A stretch of 64,000 nucleotides of DNA from Cladochytrium replicatum. Taxonomy: Eukaryota > Chytridiomycota > Chytridiomycetes > Cladochytriales > Cladochytriaceae. The notes beneath the pieces were generated by a model, which had not been told where the DNA came from, made no database searches, and saw nothing but the letters and a program-made list of their open reading frames with translations. The stretch is taken from positions 142,397-206,396 of the forward strand of contig JAHLKD010000100.1 in the NCBI GenBank assembly GCA_025526935.1. The letters run 5' to 3'. The position numbers and the translations under genes were made by a program. This document shows, piece by piece, positions 23,340 to 36,085 of this stretch. Positions within the stretch are counted from its first letter, which is position 1. Every line of letters begins with the position of its first letter.

Positions 23340-25875
23340 AAAAATAGAATTCATCATGGCCATAATGTGGATTGTAAAAAACAATGGAAGGTCAAGTGTA
23401 CTGCAGCCTGGTGAGTTGAAGCTTTGATTCGGTAACCGGGCAACTTCAGACCTTCCTGGCAGTAGGTAGAACTCCCACCTTATAAAGGGTGTGATCCGAG
23501 CCATATTGCTGTGGGTGGGACACGGGGAAGTTACTTGTCCATCGCTTGCCAAAAATGGTGATATTACGTGAGATGAGAACATGTACACCACTGCCACGCG
23601 ATCCCCCAACGTTTCTTGTCCTTGTACGCAGCCTACCACCATGTCTGGAATGATCCGTGCAAGAAAACAGATCAGGGTACGTGATGGCCACTTTAGTGCA
23701 CGACAGTCACCACGCGTTGGTATGTTGACGTTCGTTACCACCAGTCCAAGCCATGGTGAGCGACCAAGCAGCCTGTCTTCCCAACACTGATGTTTTTACA
23801 CCATGCCTGATCAAACACTTGGAATTACGGGAGAGCAAAATATCAGCAAAGCAGCTGGTGATTTTACTTTTCAAGCCTTTTAGTATCTTCCAACCCCATG
23901 TCTTCCGCTCTTTTAGAGCGAGTTTCGTTGACCACTATGGCCCCCGTGAACTCCAGTATACCAAACCCATTGATATTGGGATGTGTTACCGCCGCGAGCC
24001 CAGGACGCGCACAGTTTTTGCTTTTGTGATTGGTTTTTGCTTTTGTGATTGGTGAGTAGCAGCCAGCATCGAGCTGACCTGAACCTTCTAGGTGGTGCAA
24101 ACTGTCTGGTACGTGTGAGCTCACCCCTCCCCTGCCTTCTAAATCACTAACAGCGATTCGTGTACTAGATACTGCCCCGAGTGTGATTATTGGTCCAATG
24201 AATTCCAGCTGCCTGTACATCGCTTGTGCAGCTGTTTTGCCACCTTTCGCTTTTCCCAATGTGGATCCAACCGGTCAATCCAAACAGCGTAGACCCTTCC
24301 CACGAACAGGATACTGACGTTGGGCTTACAAGTTTGCCTTTTGCGAAATTTGTATTCAGTTAATTTCACTGGAGGACTGAACCTCAATGCGCCAACGGTT
24401 ACCATGAGTCAACGGATATGTGGAATATTGTTGTTCGATGAACCATGTGATTATATTTGGATCTTATATGCGAGAAATAGAACCTCATCACAAGGCTTCT
24501 CCTTCAGCAGGTTCGTGACACATTTTTCCAAAATGTGATTCCATCATGGCATGGTGTGCCCACAATGTCACAGATTCCATGTGAGGTACCTATCTGCCTG
24601 CTCAGTCGCACTGAAGCGCGCGGCGGACTTCCGCAGGAAAAATGGACCAGAAACCAGCAGCGAGAGCTTGACGCTCCCAACCTCGAGAAATGGAATCAGA
24701 TCCAGGCAGGGTACCTCCCAAGGAGACGCAACATTTCTCTAAGCGAAGAGCAATCGGCAATCCTGGTACTGACTCTGGTGGGTCCTCCATTTTCCGTTGG
24801 ACGAAGTGCAGCGTAGACATGTGCTGCTCAGGTTATGCTATCCCCACCCAGGACATTTACAAGCAGGACATTCACGGGGGCAACAGCCAGATGGAATACG
24901 ACATTTTCGAAAGAGAAATGGATGAGGTTTGCGAGGGATCCAGGGTCCATTTATATTCCCCAGAGAGGGAAAGTCACCGACTTGCTTCCGCCAAGTCACC
25001 GACTTGCTTCTGCTCTTGCCCCAAGCAAGTGATCGAAAGTTGGAGAGTCAAAAGAGCCAAGAGATCACATCGGAATCTCAGCGACCAGATCACAGTCACG
25101 TGAAACAGATTCGATCTAATTTTCAAAAATTTGTTGTTTCTCTGAATCTCTTCCAAGCAAATGCTTTGCGAGTGTTGGTTTCTGTGTCGTCTAGTTTGCA
25201 GATGCCAAGACAAGCATAGTCGAGCCCAGATCACCATTACTGACGTTGACTCCTGCTGAATTTTCAATAACCAACTTAAGAAAGCATCCCAAAACTATTT
25301 TGCTACTTGGATCCCCAAATAAAGAATGACTGAAGTGCGATTCTCTTGGTTTGATTTACCCAAAGTTCATGAAACGGGCTTGGTTTGAAGTTTAAAGGCC
25401 CAACACGGAGCTGTGGCAGGAAGAGTCTGTTACATGTGATAAATATAGTGCGAGGGGTTTCATTTAGAGTGAGCGACAATCAGTCGATTATGGGCACACT
25501 GACTTGTCAATGAAGGGAAAACTCGATCCCTCCAATCTCTGTTCTCTTTAGCTTTATTTCGTCACAACTTGAGTGTCCACTATTTTAACCGTAGTGAGCC
25601 GACCCTTACATGAAATCTGCGACGTATACATGTCAATGTCTGCTCTACTATCATAAGTACTGATCAAAATACCTTCAAAATCATCATACGGATCGTCTAA
25701 TAAACTGAATGCAGATCAGCCAATCATGGATACCAAGAGCATCACAAAAACTCACTGTCTCCATAGTTGGTCGTTTCTCTTCATGTCTTCCCTTTCAACA
25801 TTGCCTTCTTTGATTGAAAGTTCTCTTGGGAGTGATTCGCCAAAGTAGGCTTGAATTTGAAAGGAAAGTGTGGCA
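23340..25875 (-). repeat. dispersed repeat, copy 1 (longest)
   Basis: Inverted relative to the other two copies. The part 24,147-25,875 matches 36,945-38,800 and includes the 3' end of the eIF3j gene. The part from about 24,420 down to 23,360 matches 33,095-34,080. Copies 2 and 3 overlap each other only over about 200-250 bp. Several open frames run through it (for example VYAVWIDRLDPHWEKRKVAK on the minus strand around 24,240-24,300), but stops and indels differ between copies. I do not recognise a transposase or polymerase in it. Confidence 0.75.
25560..25875 (-). pseudogene. partial, intron-bearing copy of the eIF3j 3' end
   Basis: The minus strand repeats the eIF3j sequence of 36,945-37,391: YFGESLPRELSI-like codons at 25,815-25,870, a deletion of about 110 bp, then the TTNY codons, the last intron and the YDDFEGILIST tail. 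Because the intron is retained, the copy arose at DNA level, not through mRNA. Confidence 0.8.
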
Positions 25876-26228
25876 CAATGATTGCGATGTTAATTCCCCC
25901 TTGTCAGATGAAACCACCTAGAATTAAGTTCTCAATACAATCATCGTCAATAAGTACCTCCGAAAAAAAAGGACGCATCATCTTTCGGTATCCTCAGAGG
26001 AAAACAGTGGATCGCGATGATTACAACATGCTGCGTTCAGTCATATTCGAAATCCGACAGACCTTGATTTCCGAATTGAGCAACATAACATGCTCTTTTT
26101 TTCTTTGCATTTTTCCATGGAAATCTTTCCTGATGTTTCAAGCTGTTACGCGATTGTTTATCTCCACTCGTCAAAAGCTACAATAACCTTGTCCCACGAT
26201 ACGGCACCCCAAATGGCGCAGCATTACC
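25876..26228. other. short region upstream of ARP6
   Basis: No recognised gene. It should contain the ARP6 promoter. I see no clear TATA element. Confidence 0.4.
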
Positions 26229-28099
26229 ATGGCAACCAACACTTTTGTTTTGGACAACGGAGCATCGAATGTCAAGTGGGCGAGCTCAAGTACAGGATTT
26301 AAATGGTATTCGAAAAATGTACAGCTTTATTTTCGAAATTCACAACAAGTCACCAGCAAACGCTTTCCAAATGGCATATTCAAGGCTAAAACAGTGAAAC
26401 ATCCCCTTGTCGGTGATCAGCTCCTCGACTGCACCGATTTTTCACAGCTATACATTCGCTCACCGTTTGAGAGGGTACGTATTTCACGTGTGATTCGATG
26501 CGGGCATGCTCAATCTCATGTTTCACTAGGGTATTCTCACAAACTGGGACATTCAGAAAATCGTCTGGGATCGACTCTTTTCTGAAGACTGCGCACAGGT
26601 GCGAAATCAATTCGTATGATCCATGACATCGAGCTCAGTGTGAAGACCAATCAGATAAACCCATCGGACACGGCTCTGATTATTACCGAACCTGTCATGA
26701 ACCTTCCGAACGTCCGGCAAGCGTACGACGAAATCATATTCGAAGAGTACCAATTTCACTCTGCACTTCGTGCTACAGGTGCGATCTTTCAATTTGAAGC
26801 CTTGTAATCTGATGATTGACACAATTTTTTCAGCACCATTCCTCGCATCTCAAGGCGCACAGATTTCTGGAAACGGGCCTCTTCCAGCGGCAGTGATGGT
26901 GGTAGATACCGGGCACTCCTTCTCGCATGCGATTCCGTTCGTAATGGGGAAGGGAATATTGCGAGCCATTCGAAGGTAAAATAGGTTCTTAAAATTAAGA
27001 CCATAAATTTGTAACTATTATGCAATAGGGTGAATGTTGGTGGTAAGCTTCTCACAAATCAGATGAAGGAGGTAATCTCGTTCAGGTATGTGATGCGAGC
27101 GATGCTGAAAAATGTGTCCCTTATTAATTGTTAGGCACTATAACATGATGGAAGAAACGCACTTGGTGAATGAGATTAAAGAGAGATGTTGCATCGTGTC
27201 GAGTAGCTACGAGAAGGACTTGGCCCAATGCAAGTATGCAAATGTTAGACCATTCGGAAACATTATCTCTGATTCGAATAGGCGTGATGGTTCATTCAGT
27301 CCGTTCAGGCTAGAATATGTACTACCTGATTACAACACTACTTTCACTGGATCAATTCGGGTAAGTTTACATCGTGATATGGAATGATTGTCCAACTTGT
27401 CACCATGATTTCATTTGATAGGCTGATCCAAACATTCCACGACAACCGGATGAGCAGGTGCGTGAGAGAATATACTCAATAATATGAGCGTTATTTAGAG
27501 CATTCTCAGGTTTTGGTCTTGGGCAATGAGCGGTTCGCGATACCAGAGATACTCTTCCGACCAAGTGACATTGGTTTGCATTAAGTTTCTCTGTTTGGAA
27601 GAGAAATTAAACTCATTTTCTTCAGGCATTGAACAAGGAGGGATTGCGGAGGCTATTGCGGACTCGATATCCCTGTGCCCAGACGGTAGGCTGCGCAAAT
27701 CTGTCGCTTATTCAACTAAAACATCGCGAATACAAATATTAAGACGTTCAAGAAATCCTGTATGCGAACATCATTGTCGTGGGTGGGAACGCACTATTTC
27801 CGGGATTCAAAGCACGCTTGTAAGTTTAACATAATTTTCTTTTTGTTCTGAACATAACCAATGCGATCCTCAGAGAATCAGAATTACGGAATCTTGCTCC
27901 AATTGAGTACGACATTAACATTACTATACCTCAAAAGTATGTCTTTGAATCCTGCCGGATGGAGACATGGCACTCATCCTTTTCCAGCCCAATCGACTTT
28001 GCGTGTGAGAGTGGCTCACGGTGGTGTGAGAGTGATAGCCATCTCAGCTTTATGACGTTGAGGGAAGATTATGATGAGTATGGATCTTCGAGGAGGTGA
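26229..28099 (+). CDS. ARP6: actin-related protein 6 (SWR1 complex)
   Basis: Nuclear actin-fold protein; in yeast it is a core subunit of the SWR1 remodeller that loads H2A.Z (established for the family). The ATG at 26,229 gives [16 protein letters not shown], the actin phosphate-1 loop. Further exons, in order: [88 protein letters not shown] (the second nucleotide-binding loop); [63 protein letters not shown]; and a C-terminus ending [14 protein letters not shown]. At least seven short introns interrupt it; several junctions are clear (for example GTACGT...ACTAG before GILTNW), while the first intron after ASNVK is not exactly resolved. No definite frame break. Confidence 0.88.
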
Positions 28100-28478
28100 T
28101 TACTTACAAACAACAGGCGAGTCAGTGAGTGTCCTTATTCCGGGATAACACCATGTCAAGAGAATTGAACAGACAACCCCCAAATATATAGACGGTGAAT
28201 ACGCCGATCGTCGTGTATGGATATCATCATGAAATTTATCAATCCTGGCTGTGCACCCAACTCTAATTTTTTTCATTTTTTATTTCCAAAGAGAGACACA
28301 CACATAAATCCACATTCAAATTTTGCTACTGAGAGCGCCATTTTTTGACACCTTCCTTTCAGGATCGATCGATAGTCCGTCTTAAATCCACAAAACGAGA
28401 CTGGAGGAACCACAACTTATCTCAGTTCTGGATAAAAGACCACGTTTTCTCTCTCTCCGCCCACATTGCATTGAGATC
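28100..28478. other. intergenic, promoter of the GT2 gene
   Basis: No gene seen. The region lies between the ARP6 stop and the ATG at 28,479 and must hold the ARP6 3' end and the start of the glycosyltransferase transcript. Confidence 0.5.
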
Positions 28479-31400
28479 ATGGCCTCACCGAAGCTTGATA
28501 TGTCTGTTCCGAACTCTCCACAGCAAGCAGTCGCGAGTTCTTCTTCAGTCGCGACTCCTCCACAAAGCCCTGCTCCGCTGTCTGCGACTAGTCCGGATGC
28601 ACTGATCAACCCGAAAGTTTTCCGCAGTTCGCTGGTGCGGCATTCTTCCCAGTCGTCGACTGATACAGCCGCGAATGATATCAACCCGTCGCCCACTCGC
28701 CGATCGCGCCTGCGTGATCGTCTCCGATCTGCTCATAGCGAAGACTTCTACCCTGGGGAGGCGCTGATCGTTGGTTCGCAACCCTCTTCATCTTCGACCC
28801 TTTCTCAGGGATATGGTCGCGAACAATCTATGGAACATACCGTGAGATCTCCCGATCGCGCGCAGTTTCTGAGCGGGTTAGATTCTAATGAGGAGGTATA
28901 ATCGTTTCAAATCATGGCTGATGTCAACTGATGGTTCCCAAACTTTTCATACAGGAAATCGATGAGGAGGAGAACTTTAACGCCGTCCAACTTATGGTCG
29001 ACCTCATGTACACTCAATGCGAGCAAGCTGGTTTGTGGAACCGGAAGGACCCGTTTGATTTCTGTGTTGTTGCTCTGAGACACACCCACATTGATGAAAA
29101 TGGCGACCCAAAGATTGGATTTGTTATCCATCCCGCTGAAGCCTCCGAATTTAGTACAATCATGAGCAAATTCCCAGTTCAGGTTTGATATGTGGAATGA
29201 TGACGCAGCCATATTCACTCACCAGCCAATCAGGTCGCTATCATCTTCAGTAGTCGGACAATTCGACTGTGCATTACTCATACATCGTCGGATGTCTCCC
29301 ACATCCAGCTGAAAGACGGAAACCTCTTGCAAATCCTCGAGAACCTCGACTACCTCCCTCGAGCTCGCAAGCACCAATGGGCGGCACTGATCAGATCGGA
29401 AAAGGCTCTTGTGGTGTGGTCGGAGCAAGCGGAGGATGCCATCGGCATTGCCGAGAAAATGGAAGAGCAGCTCCTTGTATTCGCACGAAGCACAGAGATG
29501 AAGCTCGGGCTTGGTGGGATCGACGACGGAGTTGGAGGTGTGATCGGTAAAGCGACAGACGAAGACGTGGAAGTCGGCTCCGTTACCGGGACCAGCCGAC
29601 GGCGATACAACTTCTGGGCTGCTATCATCACCGCGCTCAGTTGTGGCACGGCCTTGATCCTCTTTTCAACGGGAATCCGTAAGTCAAATTCGCCATCAGT
29701 ACGCATTTTAACCTGATTGGACCTTTCTAGGCGACATTTTGGTCGACTCTTTCGTTGACGGTGATTGGAGGCGAATGGCCTGGATAGCGCTTCTTCCGAT
29801 CCAGTTCCTGTTCACGATCTTTGTCCCGACCGCTGCCATCTCGTCCATTTTCCAGATGGTCGGACCCATTTCCCAGCTTTCGAGCAATAGCGTCTACTAC
29901 ACCGGAAAACCGCCCAAGCGACTCAACACCCCGATTCTTCCTCATGTCACAATCCAAATCGCCGTGTACACCGAATCGCTTGCTTCTGTCATCCATCCGA
30001 CGATCCAGTCTGTCAAACAAGCAATCACGACGTATGAGCGACAAGGAGGCACTGCAAGCATTTACATCAACGACGACGGAATGCAGGTGATCAGCGAGCA
30101 AGAAGCGCAGCGCCGCAGGGACTACTACCATCTCCACTCAATCGGTTGGTGCTCGAGACCAAAGCACGGAAAGGACGGATTCATTCGCAAAGGTCGTTTC
30201 AAGAAAGCATCTAATCTTAACTTCTGTCTGAAAATATCCAAGAAAGTCGAAGACCTTATTGCGAACGGAGTTGATTACCAAGAAGCATTGAACAGGGTTG
30301 TCTCTGAAGACGGTTGTGCTTGGGCCGGTGGAAACATTCTGATTGGTGACTTTATCCTACAACTGGATGCCGACACGCGCGTACCGGAAGATTGTCTCCT
30401 GGATGCCGTTTCCGAGATGGTCGATTGCCCGGAAGTTGCTATCCTCCAGTTTACCGCCGGTGTCATGTACGTTGTTCGCAACTACTGGGAAAACGGAATC
30501 GGCCACTTCACGGACATCGTGTACGCGAGTATCCGTTTCATTTCCGCCTCTGGAGAGACAGCTCCGTTTGTTGGGTAAGTGGTTTCGCAGATATGGAATT
30601 CTGCTTTTTTTTCTGAATTCCACTCGTAGGCATAATGCGATGCTTCGGTGGACTGCTATGCAAGAAGTTGCGTTTGAGGAAGACGGTGTGATGAAGTACT
30701 GGTCGGAATCACACGTTTCCGAAGACTTTGACATGTCGCTTCGTCTGCAAATCAGAGGATACATCGTACGATATGCCGCGTACACCGGCGGAGGCTTCCA
30801 AGAAGGAGTTTCGTTGACCGTGTATGATGAACTAAAGCGCTGGCAGAAATATGCCTACGGTTGCTCGTAAGTTGAGCTTGGTCTTTCGATGAGTCTTTGC
30901 TTAGTGTCTTTTTTTTCCAGTGAGCTGGTGTTCAATCCTCTTCGCCAATGGCTATTCAAAGGTCCAATCACACCGCTGTTTGTCAAGTTTTTGACTTCCA
31001 ACATGAACCTGTCATCAAAGATTAACATAGTCGGATACATCGGATCATACTGTAAGTGCCTGGTGATGATTCGTGCTGATGACTAACAACAAAAACTAGA
31101 CGCAATCGGTGCATCTTGGCCGCTCACTATTCTCAACTACGTCCTGGCCGGCTACTGGAACGATACCCTCGATAAATACTACCTTCGATCTTACAACGTC
31201 GTCTTCACCTCCATCTGCGTTTTCACCATCCTCAGCACGATCTGCTTCACCATATTTAACTACAGATTAAACGAGGCAACCCTGGTCGGCGGTTTCTGGA
31301 CCAATCTCAAGTGGACCGTTTTCTTCGGCATCTTTTTCTCCGGACTCTCATTCCACGTCTCGCTCGCACTGCTGGCGCATATGGTCGGGTACAACATGAC

Positions 31401-31653
31401 CTGGGGAGCGACAGCAAAGGAAGTCGAGAACTCGAGTTTCTTTAAAGAGATACCCAAGATCGCGTGGGGTTACAAGTGGATGTACATGATCTTTATACCG
31501 TTGACGGTTGCGCTCCCTGTACTTGCAATTGTACCCCCTGTCGAGTGGCGAATTACAGAGTTGACTGTGGTGCTGCCTTGTGCGCTGTTGTACGGCGGAC
31601 ACATTCTCTTGCCGATCGCTTTGAACCCGTACTTGATGTTCTTTTCGTTCTGA
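28479..31653 (+). CDS. large membrane family-2 glycosyltransferase
   Basis: Processive-type GT2 enzyme, probably making or extending a cell-wall polysaccharide at a membrane; the product is not known from sequence. Seven exons: 28,479-28,895; 28,955-29,182; 29,234-29,678; 29,731-30,574; 30,630-30,866; 30,921-31,051; 31,100-31,653, all with GT-AG introns of 48-59 bp. The N-terminal ~140 residues are Ser/Pro-rich. A conserved cytosolic domain follows (NAVQLMVDLMYTQCEQAGLW), then two membrane segments around residue 350-420. The GT domain has HVTIQIAVYTES, QLDADTRVPED (DxD), SEDFDMSLRL (ED acceptor) and LKRWQKYAYGCSE in the place of the QxxRW motif. At least five C-terminal membrane spans follow. 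Relatives occur widely in fungi; a smaller relative, GT2 of Zymoseptoria and Fusarium, is needed for hyphal growth (from memory). Confidence 0.85.
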
Positions 31654-33094
31654 TTTACGATCGGCTGTCATCCACTCTGGTGTCAAAACGTTCTCTTCCT
31701 CATTCACATCTTTTAAGTGTATCTTAGCATTGCTTGCGATGTCTGTGATACTGGTTCTTTTTCGTTTCTCCGGGCATACCATTTCTTCTCCCCTACCACC
31801 TCGTTCATACTTCTCTGCGATGACCTTTGCTTTATGTCCAGCACATAAATATATTTCGAAAATTAATGCGGTGTGCATCTAACATCTCGCCAACCAGTTT
31901 TGTCGATCGCACTCAACGCTGGGAGCGATATACAGCTCTAGAGCAAGAAGAACATTGCTGAGTTCAAAATCAACCTCTGAGTCTCGAACAAAAAAAACTT
32001 TCTCCGATAAATATAGACAGTCTTATAAACAAAGGAAGTAACAGGCAATGTGCAAGATCTGAGCGGATAATATATAATTATATGGGAAATGAAGAAAGCT
32101 GAAATGAAACGAGGAGTTCTGGTGGGAAACACATTGTTTCCAAAAATCATTCTGTCACAAAATGAATGTCAAGCGGGCATTATGACCGAGTTGTCGATAA
32201 CCGTGTTTGCAGAACACCTTAATGGCTGCCGGAGAAGCCTGGGGGAGGTAATACGGCAAAAGAATGATTTGCTTTCACACATTCACGAGACGTTTGAACA
32301 AGTATCCGGCGAAACCGATCGTAAACTGTCCGAAAATTGGCACACAACAGAAAGACTCCAGCAATCCAGAGGTGCTTGGGTTGATATAAATAGGGAAAGC
32401 AGTAAATGTTTCGATGGAAGTCGCAGGAGTGGACCTTGTCCCGACAGATTTGACGACGGAGTTCAAATCAGGTAGGATTTGCAAGTAGAAGGTGAATGAG
32501 CGATTTGTTTTACCGCGCAATGGAGGGTTCCAACGGATCTCTGACTTGAAACTGTTCGTTTTTGGTGTCGCTGATCCTGAAGTCCGTCGAAACACATTCC
32601 GACGCCGCTGCGCCGAGTGCCGACCGACCTGAGAATTGGCGTGGGCGTGGTCGAATGCGTGCCGACAGACCAAAGAATTGGCGTGGGGTTGGGCGAACGC
32701 GTTCCAATAGGTTTGCCAAGAATGATAGTATTGGGGATTCCGTTGTCTGCTTTCGAGCCGCACTTATCACTTTCGGATGTAGGCTGTAGAGAAGCGGCTT
32801 CGCATATAAGCGGTATCTCTGTGGATGACGGACTCTTAAAGATAAACGCTGATTCGCCCAGGAGCGGTGTCATGTTCCATTTTGGCAAGTATGGGGAAAC
32901 CATCGGGGCAGTCTACCAAGAACCAGTTACTCATACCGCTCTTCGTCTTGCCTTTGATACATACCTTAATCACTGACATGAACGCTTCAGTCGATTTCGG
33001 ACGTTCACTCATTCTTTTTGTGCAGCCAAAAGTCTACAAATTGAAATGAGTACTTTGGTCAAGGAAGCTCACATCGGACTGGACTAACTCCGAG
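31654..33094. other. no recognised gene; imperfect 50-bp repeats
   Basis: Contains open frames on both strands without recognisable domains. At 32,630-32,710 a GAATTGGCGTGGG-containing unit of about 50 bp occurs twice with changes. The region could hold a decayed gene: on the minus strand, frames around 32,275-32,900 are open for up to 160 codons, but I see no family. Confidence 0.4.
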
Positions 33095-34080
33095 AACGTT
33101 GACTCATGGTCGCCGTTGGCGCATCGAGATTCAGTCTACGCTGGTTGGATTGACCGCTTGAATCCACGTTGGGAAAAGTGAAAGGTGGCGAAACAGCTGC
33201 ACAAGAGTTGGACAGGCAGCTGGAATTCACCGGACCCATAATCGCACCCGGTGCAGCATCTAGTAGCACTCATCGCTGTAAGTGATTCAGAAGGCAGGGG
33301 AGGGGTGAGCTGACGCGTAACAGATGTTTTGCACCCAGAACGTTCTTTAGCTGCAGTCCGAGGAGTTCTCAGGACGCTCTCTCCAGTTGTCCAGCGTCGG
33401 GAGATGCCGAACTCAGTGGTACGGTGCCCACGAGAGGATCTGTAGCGCCGCAGGGCATTCCTGAGAGATCTGAATCCAACGCTGATGACTCTTGGGCAAC
33501 GTTGTGGGTGTCACTCGCCCTGGGTGGTGACGGTGGGTCGAGACTGGGTTGTCCCATGGATATCAGAGTGATCGTGCCACTGCACATTGCCATTTGCAAC
33601 GGAACTTGGATGTCATCAGTTTTAGCACAGGTCAGCACGATACTGGCTCCTACTCACCAATCTCAAAAAGCAACGCGTTGCGGCCCAGGCGGTGAAGGAT
33701 CCTGATATCAATGGGTTTGGTATCGCTCCGAAAGATCCTGGATGTCACGGGGGGCTTTGAGACCAATGAAATTCACTCTAAACAGGTACCCTGATCGATT
33801 TTCTTGCACGGATCATTCCGGATATGGTGTTTGGGGGATCTGGTGTGTCGCGTCTTGTCCATTTTTGGTAAGAAGCCACTGTGCCATGTCCCACCCACAG
33901 CAATCTGCCTCGCATCACACCATTTATAAGGCGGGATTTCCAACTACAAACAAGAAGGTCCGAGGTAGCCCGGTTACCGAATCAACTGATTAACTTACCA
34001 GGCTGCAGCACACTTGACCTTCAATTCTTTTTTCAATTCACATATGTCCACATGATTTCTATTTTTGCTCCCACCAGTTT
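33095..34080 (+). repeat. dispersed repeat, copy 2
   Basis: 33,095-33,330 matches 38,530-38,800 (with about 75 bp missing near 33,140) and, inverted, 24,147-24,420. Parts of 33,700-34,080 match 23,980 down to 23,340 in inverted orientation: the frame ARIIPDM...CPTHSNLPRITPFIRRDF is shared with copy 1. About 360 bp (33,340-33,700) are poorly conserved. Confidence 0.7.
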
Positions 34081-34667
34081 CGCTGAGCGACTGAAAGGGG
34101 ATCCGGGCGGACTTCGGCCCATCCCGAACCCCTGATCCTCCCCTCCGCCAGCGTCTCTACCCCAACACCAACCGGCTGCTCGTCACGCACAACTTTTCGT
34201 ACACCACGTTCTCGCCGATCGTGAGCGAGAGCGGCAAACGCGAAGCAGAGGAAGAAGAAGACGCGGGGAAAACTCGTTGTCGCTTTCTCCAACGAGGATG
34301 GTGGAGCGCGCGGAGAAGGGGACTTATGGTAGGAGAGGGTGCGTAGCCCGGGGCAGTGGAAGTTGGTGGACCAAGTGTGTATGTGCTCGAGTATGGGAAT
34401 GGCCGACGAGACAAGTTTTGTTATGAGAAATTCCCCAAAAGCGAGGGTATTATTCCATTCCAGTTTTTCTTTCTTGCTCCTCTTCCTTTTGTTTGCGGTT
34501 TTCCTTCTTAGATTCGGAAGCAGCAAAGTTCGTGCGGTGGTGTTAGCTCTCTGATTTGGAAGCACTTTGGTTTTACTTAATTTCTTTTGTGAACCGTCCA
34601 TGCTTTCTTATCTTTTTCTCTGGTGCGGTTTCTTGAATTGGCACACATTTCAATAGTCTCGGTTTAG
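34081..34667. other. intergenic, no recognised gene
   Basis: Open frames on both strands are short or of low complexity (Lys/Arg-rich and hydrophobic). I recognise none. Confidence 0.45.
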
Positions 34668-34676
34668 ATATAAAAG
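34668..34676 (+). promoter_or_regulatory. TATA-like box of the glutaminyl cyclase gene
   Basis: GATATAAAAG lies about 150 bp upstream of the first in-frame ATG (34,820) in an AT-rich stretch. Candidate core promoter element. Confidence 0.45.
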
Positions 34677-34819
34677 ATATCCATTTTCAATTTCTAATAT
34701 TTTATTTTGCATTTTATTTGAATTCTCTGGTCTTCCTTTTTCCAAGAAATCTTCGTCCTGCTAAATTCCAGAATCCATCCTCTAAAATCCACTTTTTTAA
34801 CGTTCCCGTGCGTGTGCAC

Positions 34820-35962
34820 ATGCTGCTCCGTTTCCCCTTGAATTCCCATCTCAGGATGCGATTCGGCCGTCTGGGGACGTGGATGCTGTTCTTCACCGTC
34901 TTGTGCTCAGAGGCAAAGCAGGTCCACAGCCAGTTCAGGTCCACCGTATCCACTGCAGACCTGCCCAAATTCACCGCTCTGGGCGACCCGAACAACCTCA
35001 CCATCAAAGGCCCGTTCCTCAGCAACCTCCTCGTCGTCCGCGATGCCGGCTCACCCGGCAACATCAAAGTCCAGGAATTCATCAAATCCACACTCAAAAA
35101 TCTCGGCTGGGCGATCGAGGATGACCGTTTCAACGCCACGACACCATATGGCACCAAACCCTTCAACAACATCATCGCAACAAAGAACCCCAACGCGATG
35201 CGCAAACTCGTCCTCGCGGCGCACTTTGACTCCAAGTATTTCGCCAACGACGTGTTCCTAGGCGCATGCGATTCGGCCGCGCCGATCGCGATGATCCTCG
35301 ACGTCGCTCATGCTTTGAACGATCTCATGACCGCCGCGCAGAAACGCATCACGGCGCCATCGAGCTCTGTGTCGTTGCAACTCGTTTTTTTCGACGGCGA
35401 GGAAGCGTTTGTGACGTGGACGAACAGCGACTCATTGTACGGGTCCCGGCATCTGGCGGAGAAGTGGGAGGCGACGTACGTTGAGCCTGTACCGGTCGCA
35501 AACGGGGTAGGAAGACAAGGCGCGACGTCAAACGCGGTCAGTGTGTTGTCGACGATCGACTTGTTTGTGCTTTTGGACCTCTTGGGCACTGCGGATGGGA
35601 GGAGGATCCCGAATACGATGGCGGGGACGTCGTGGGCTTGGGACAGGCTCGTTGATATCCAGTCGCGACTTGGTAAGGCGGGGTTGCTCTCGAATGATGT
35701 GAGCGCGTCGGTTGCGAAGGGGAGCAGTGATTTGGTGTACTTTATGCCGGGGTACGCGGCCTACGCCGGAGGAGTGCAGGACGATCATCTGCCGTTTATG
35801 CAGAGGGGTGTTCCGATCGTGCATGTTATTCCACAGCCGTTCCCGTCGGTGTGGCATGAACCCAGTGATGGGCCGGATGCGTTGAGCGAGCCTGCGATCA
35901 GGGACCTTGCCCTGATTTTCAGAATTTTTGTGGCAGAGTATCTTGGACTGACTGCTTCATGA
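34820..35962 (+). CDS. glutaminyl-peptide cyclotransferase (M28 fold)
   Basis: Zinc enzyme that turns N-terminal Gln (or Glu) of secreted proteins into pyroglutamate. A single uninterrupted frame. Two ATGs are possible: 34,820, or 34,856 (MRFGRLGTWMLFFTVLCSEA), which gives the better signal peptide. Zinc ligands and active site follow the animal enzyme: AAHFDSKYF, GACDSAAP (Asp), FFDGEEAFVTW (Glu pair), DSLYGSRHLA, LLDLLGT, DDHLPFMQRGVPIVHVIP and PSVWH (His). The C-terminus ends AEYLGLTAS. Length (about 370-380 residues) fits the family. Probable site: secretory pathway. An AATAAA at 36,000 may be its polyadenylation signal; eIF3j starts only 123 bp after the stop. Confidence 0.93.
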   Translation: MLLRFPLNSHLRMRFGRLGTWMLFFTVLCSEAKQVHSQFRSTVSTADLPKFTALGDPNNLTIKGPFLSNLLVVRDAGSPGNIKVQEFIKSTLKNLGWAIEDDRFNATTPYGTKPFNNIIATKNPNAMRKLVLAAHFDSKYFANDVFLGACDSAAPIAMILDVAHALNDLMTAAQKRITAPSSSVSLQLVFFDGEEAFVTWTNSDSLYGSRHLAEKWEATYVEPVPVANGVGRQGATSNAVSVLSTIDLFVLLDLLGTADGRRIPNTMAGTSWAWDRLVDIQSRLGKAGLLSNDVSASVAKGSSDLVYFMPGYAAYAGGVQDDHLPFMQRGVPIVHVIPQPFPSVWHEPSDGPDALSEPAIRDLALIFRIFVAEYLGLTAS

Positions 35963-36085
35963 TGTATCGTTCTTGAACTTTTTTGCAACATGAAATTGGA
36001 AATAAAAAAGAACGAACTGTTATTTTTTAACGTGTCAATTGGACAAGACAAGCCATTTCTACGACTTTCTGAAGTAGCAAAAGAA

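Noticed and set aside
32275-32903. Minus-strand frames with repeated SVGTRS-like words
   Set aside because: The repetition follows from a 50-bp imperfect DNA repeat, and no family or splice structure was found.
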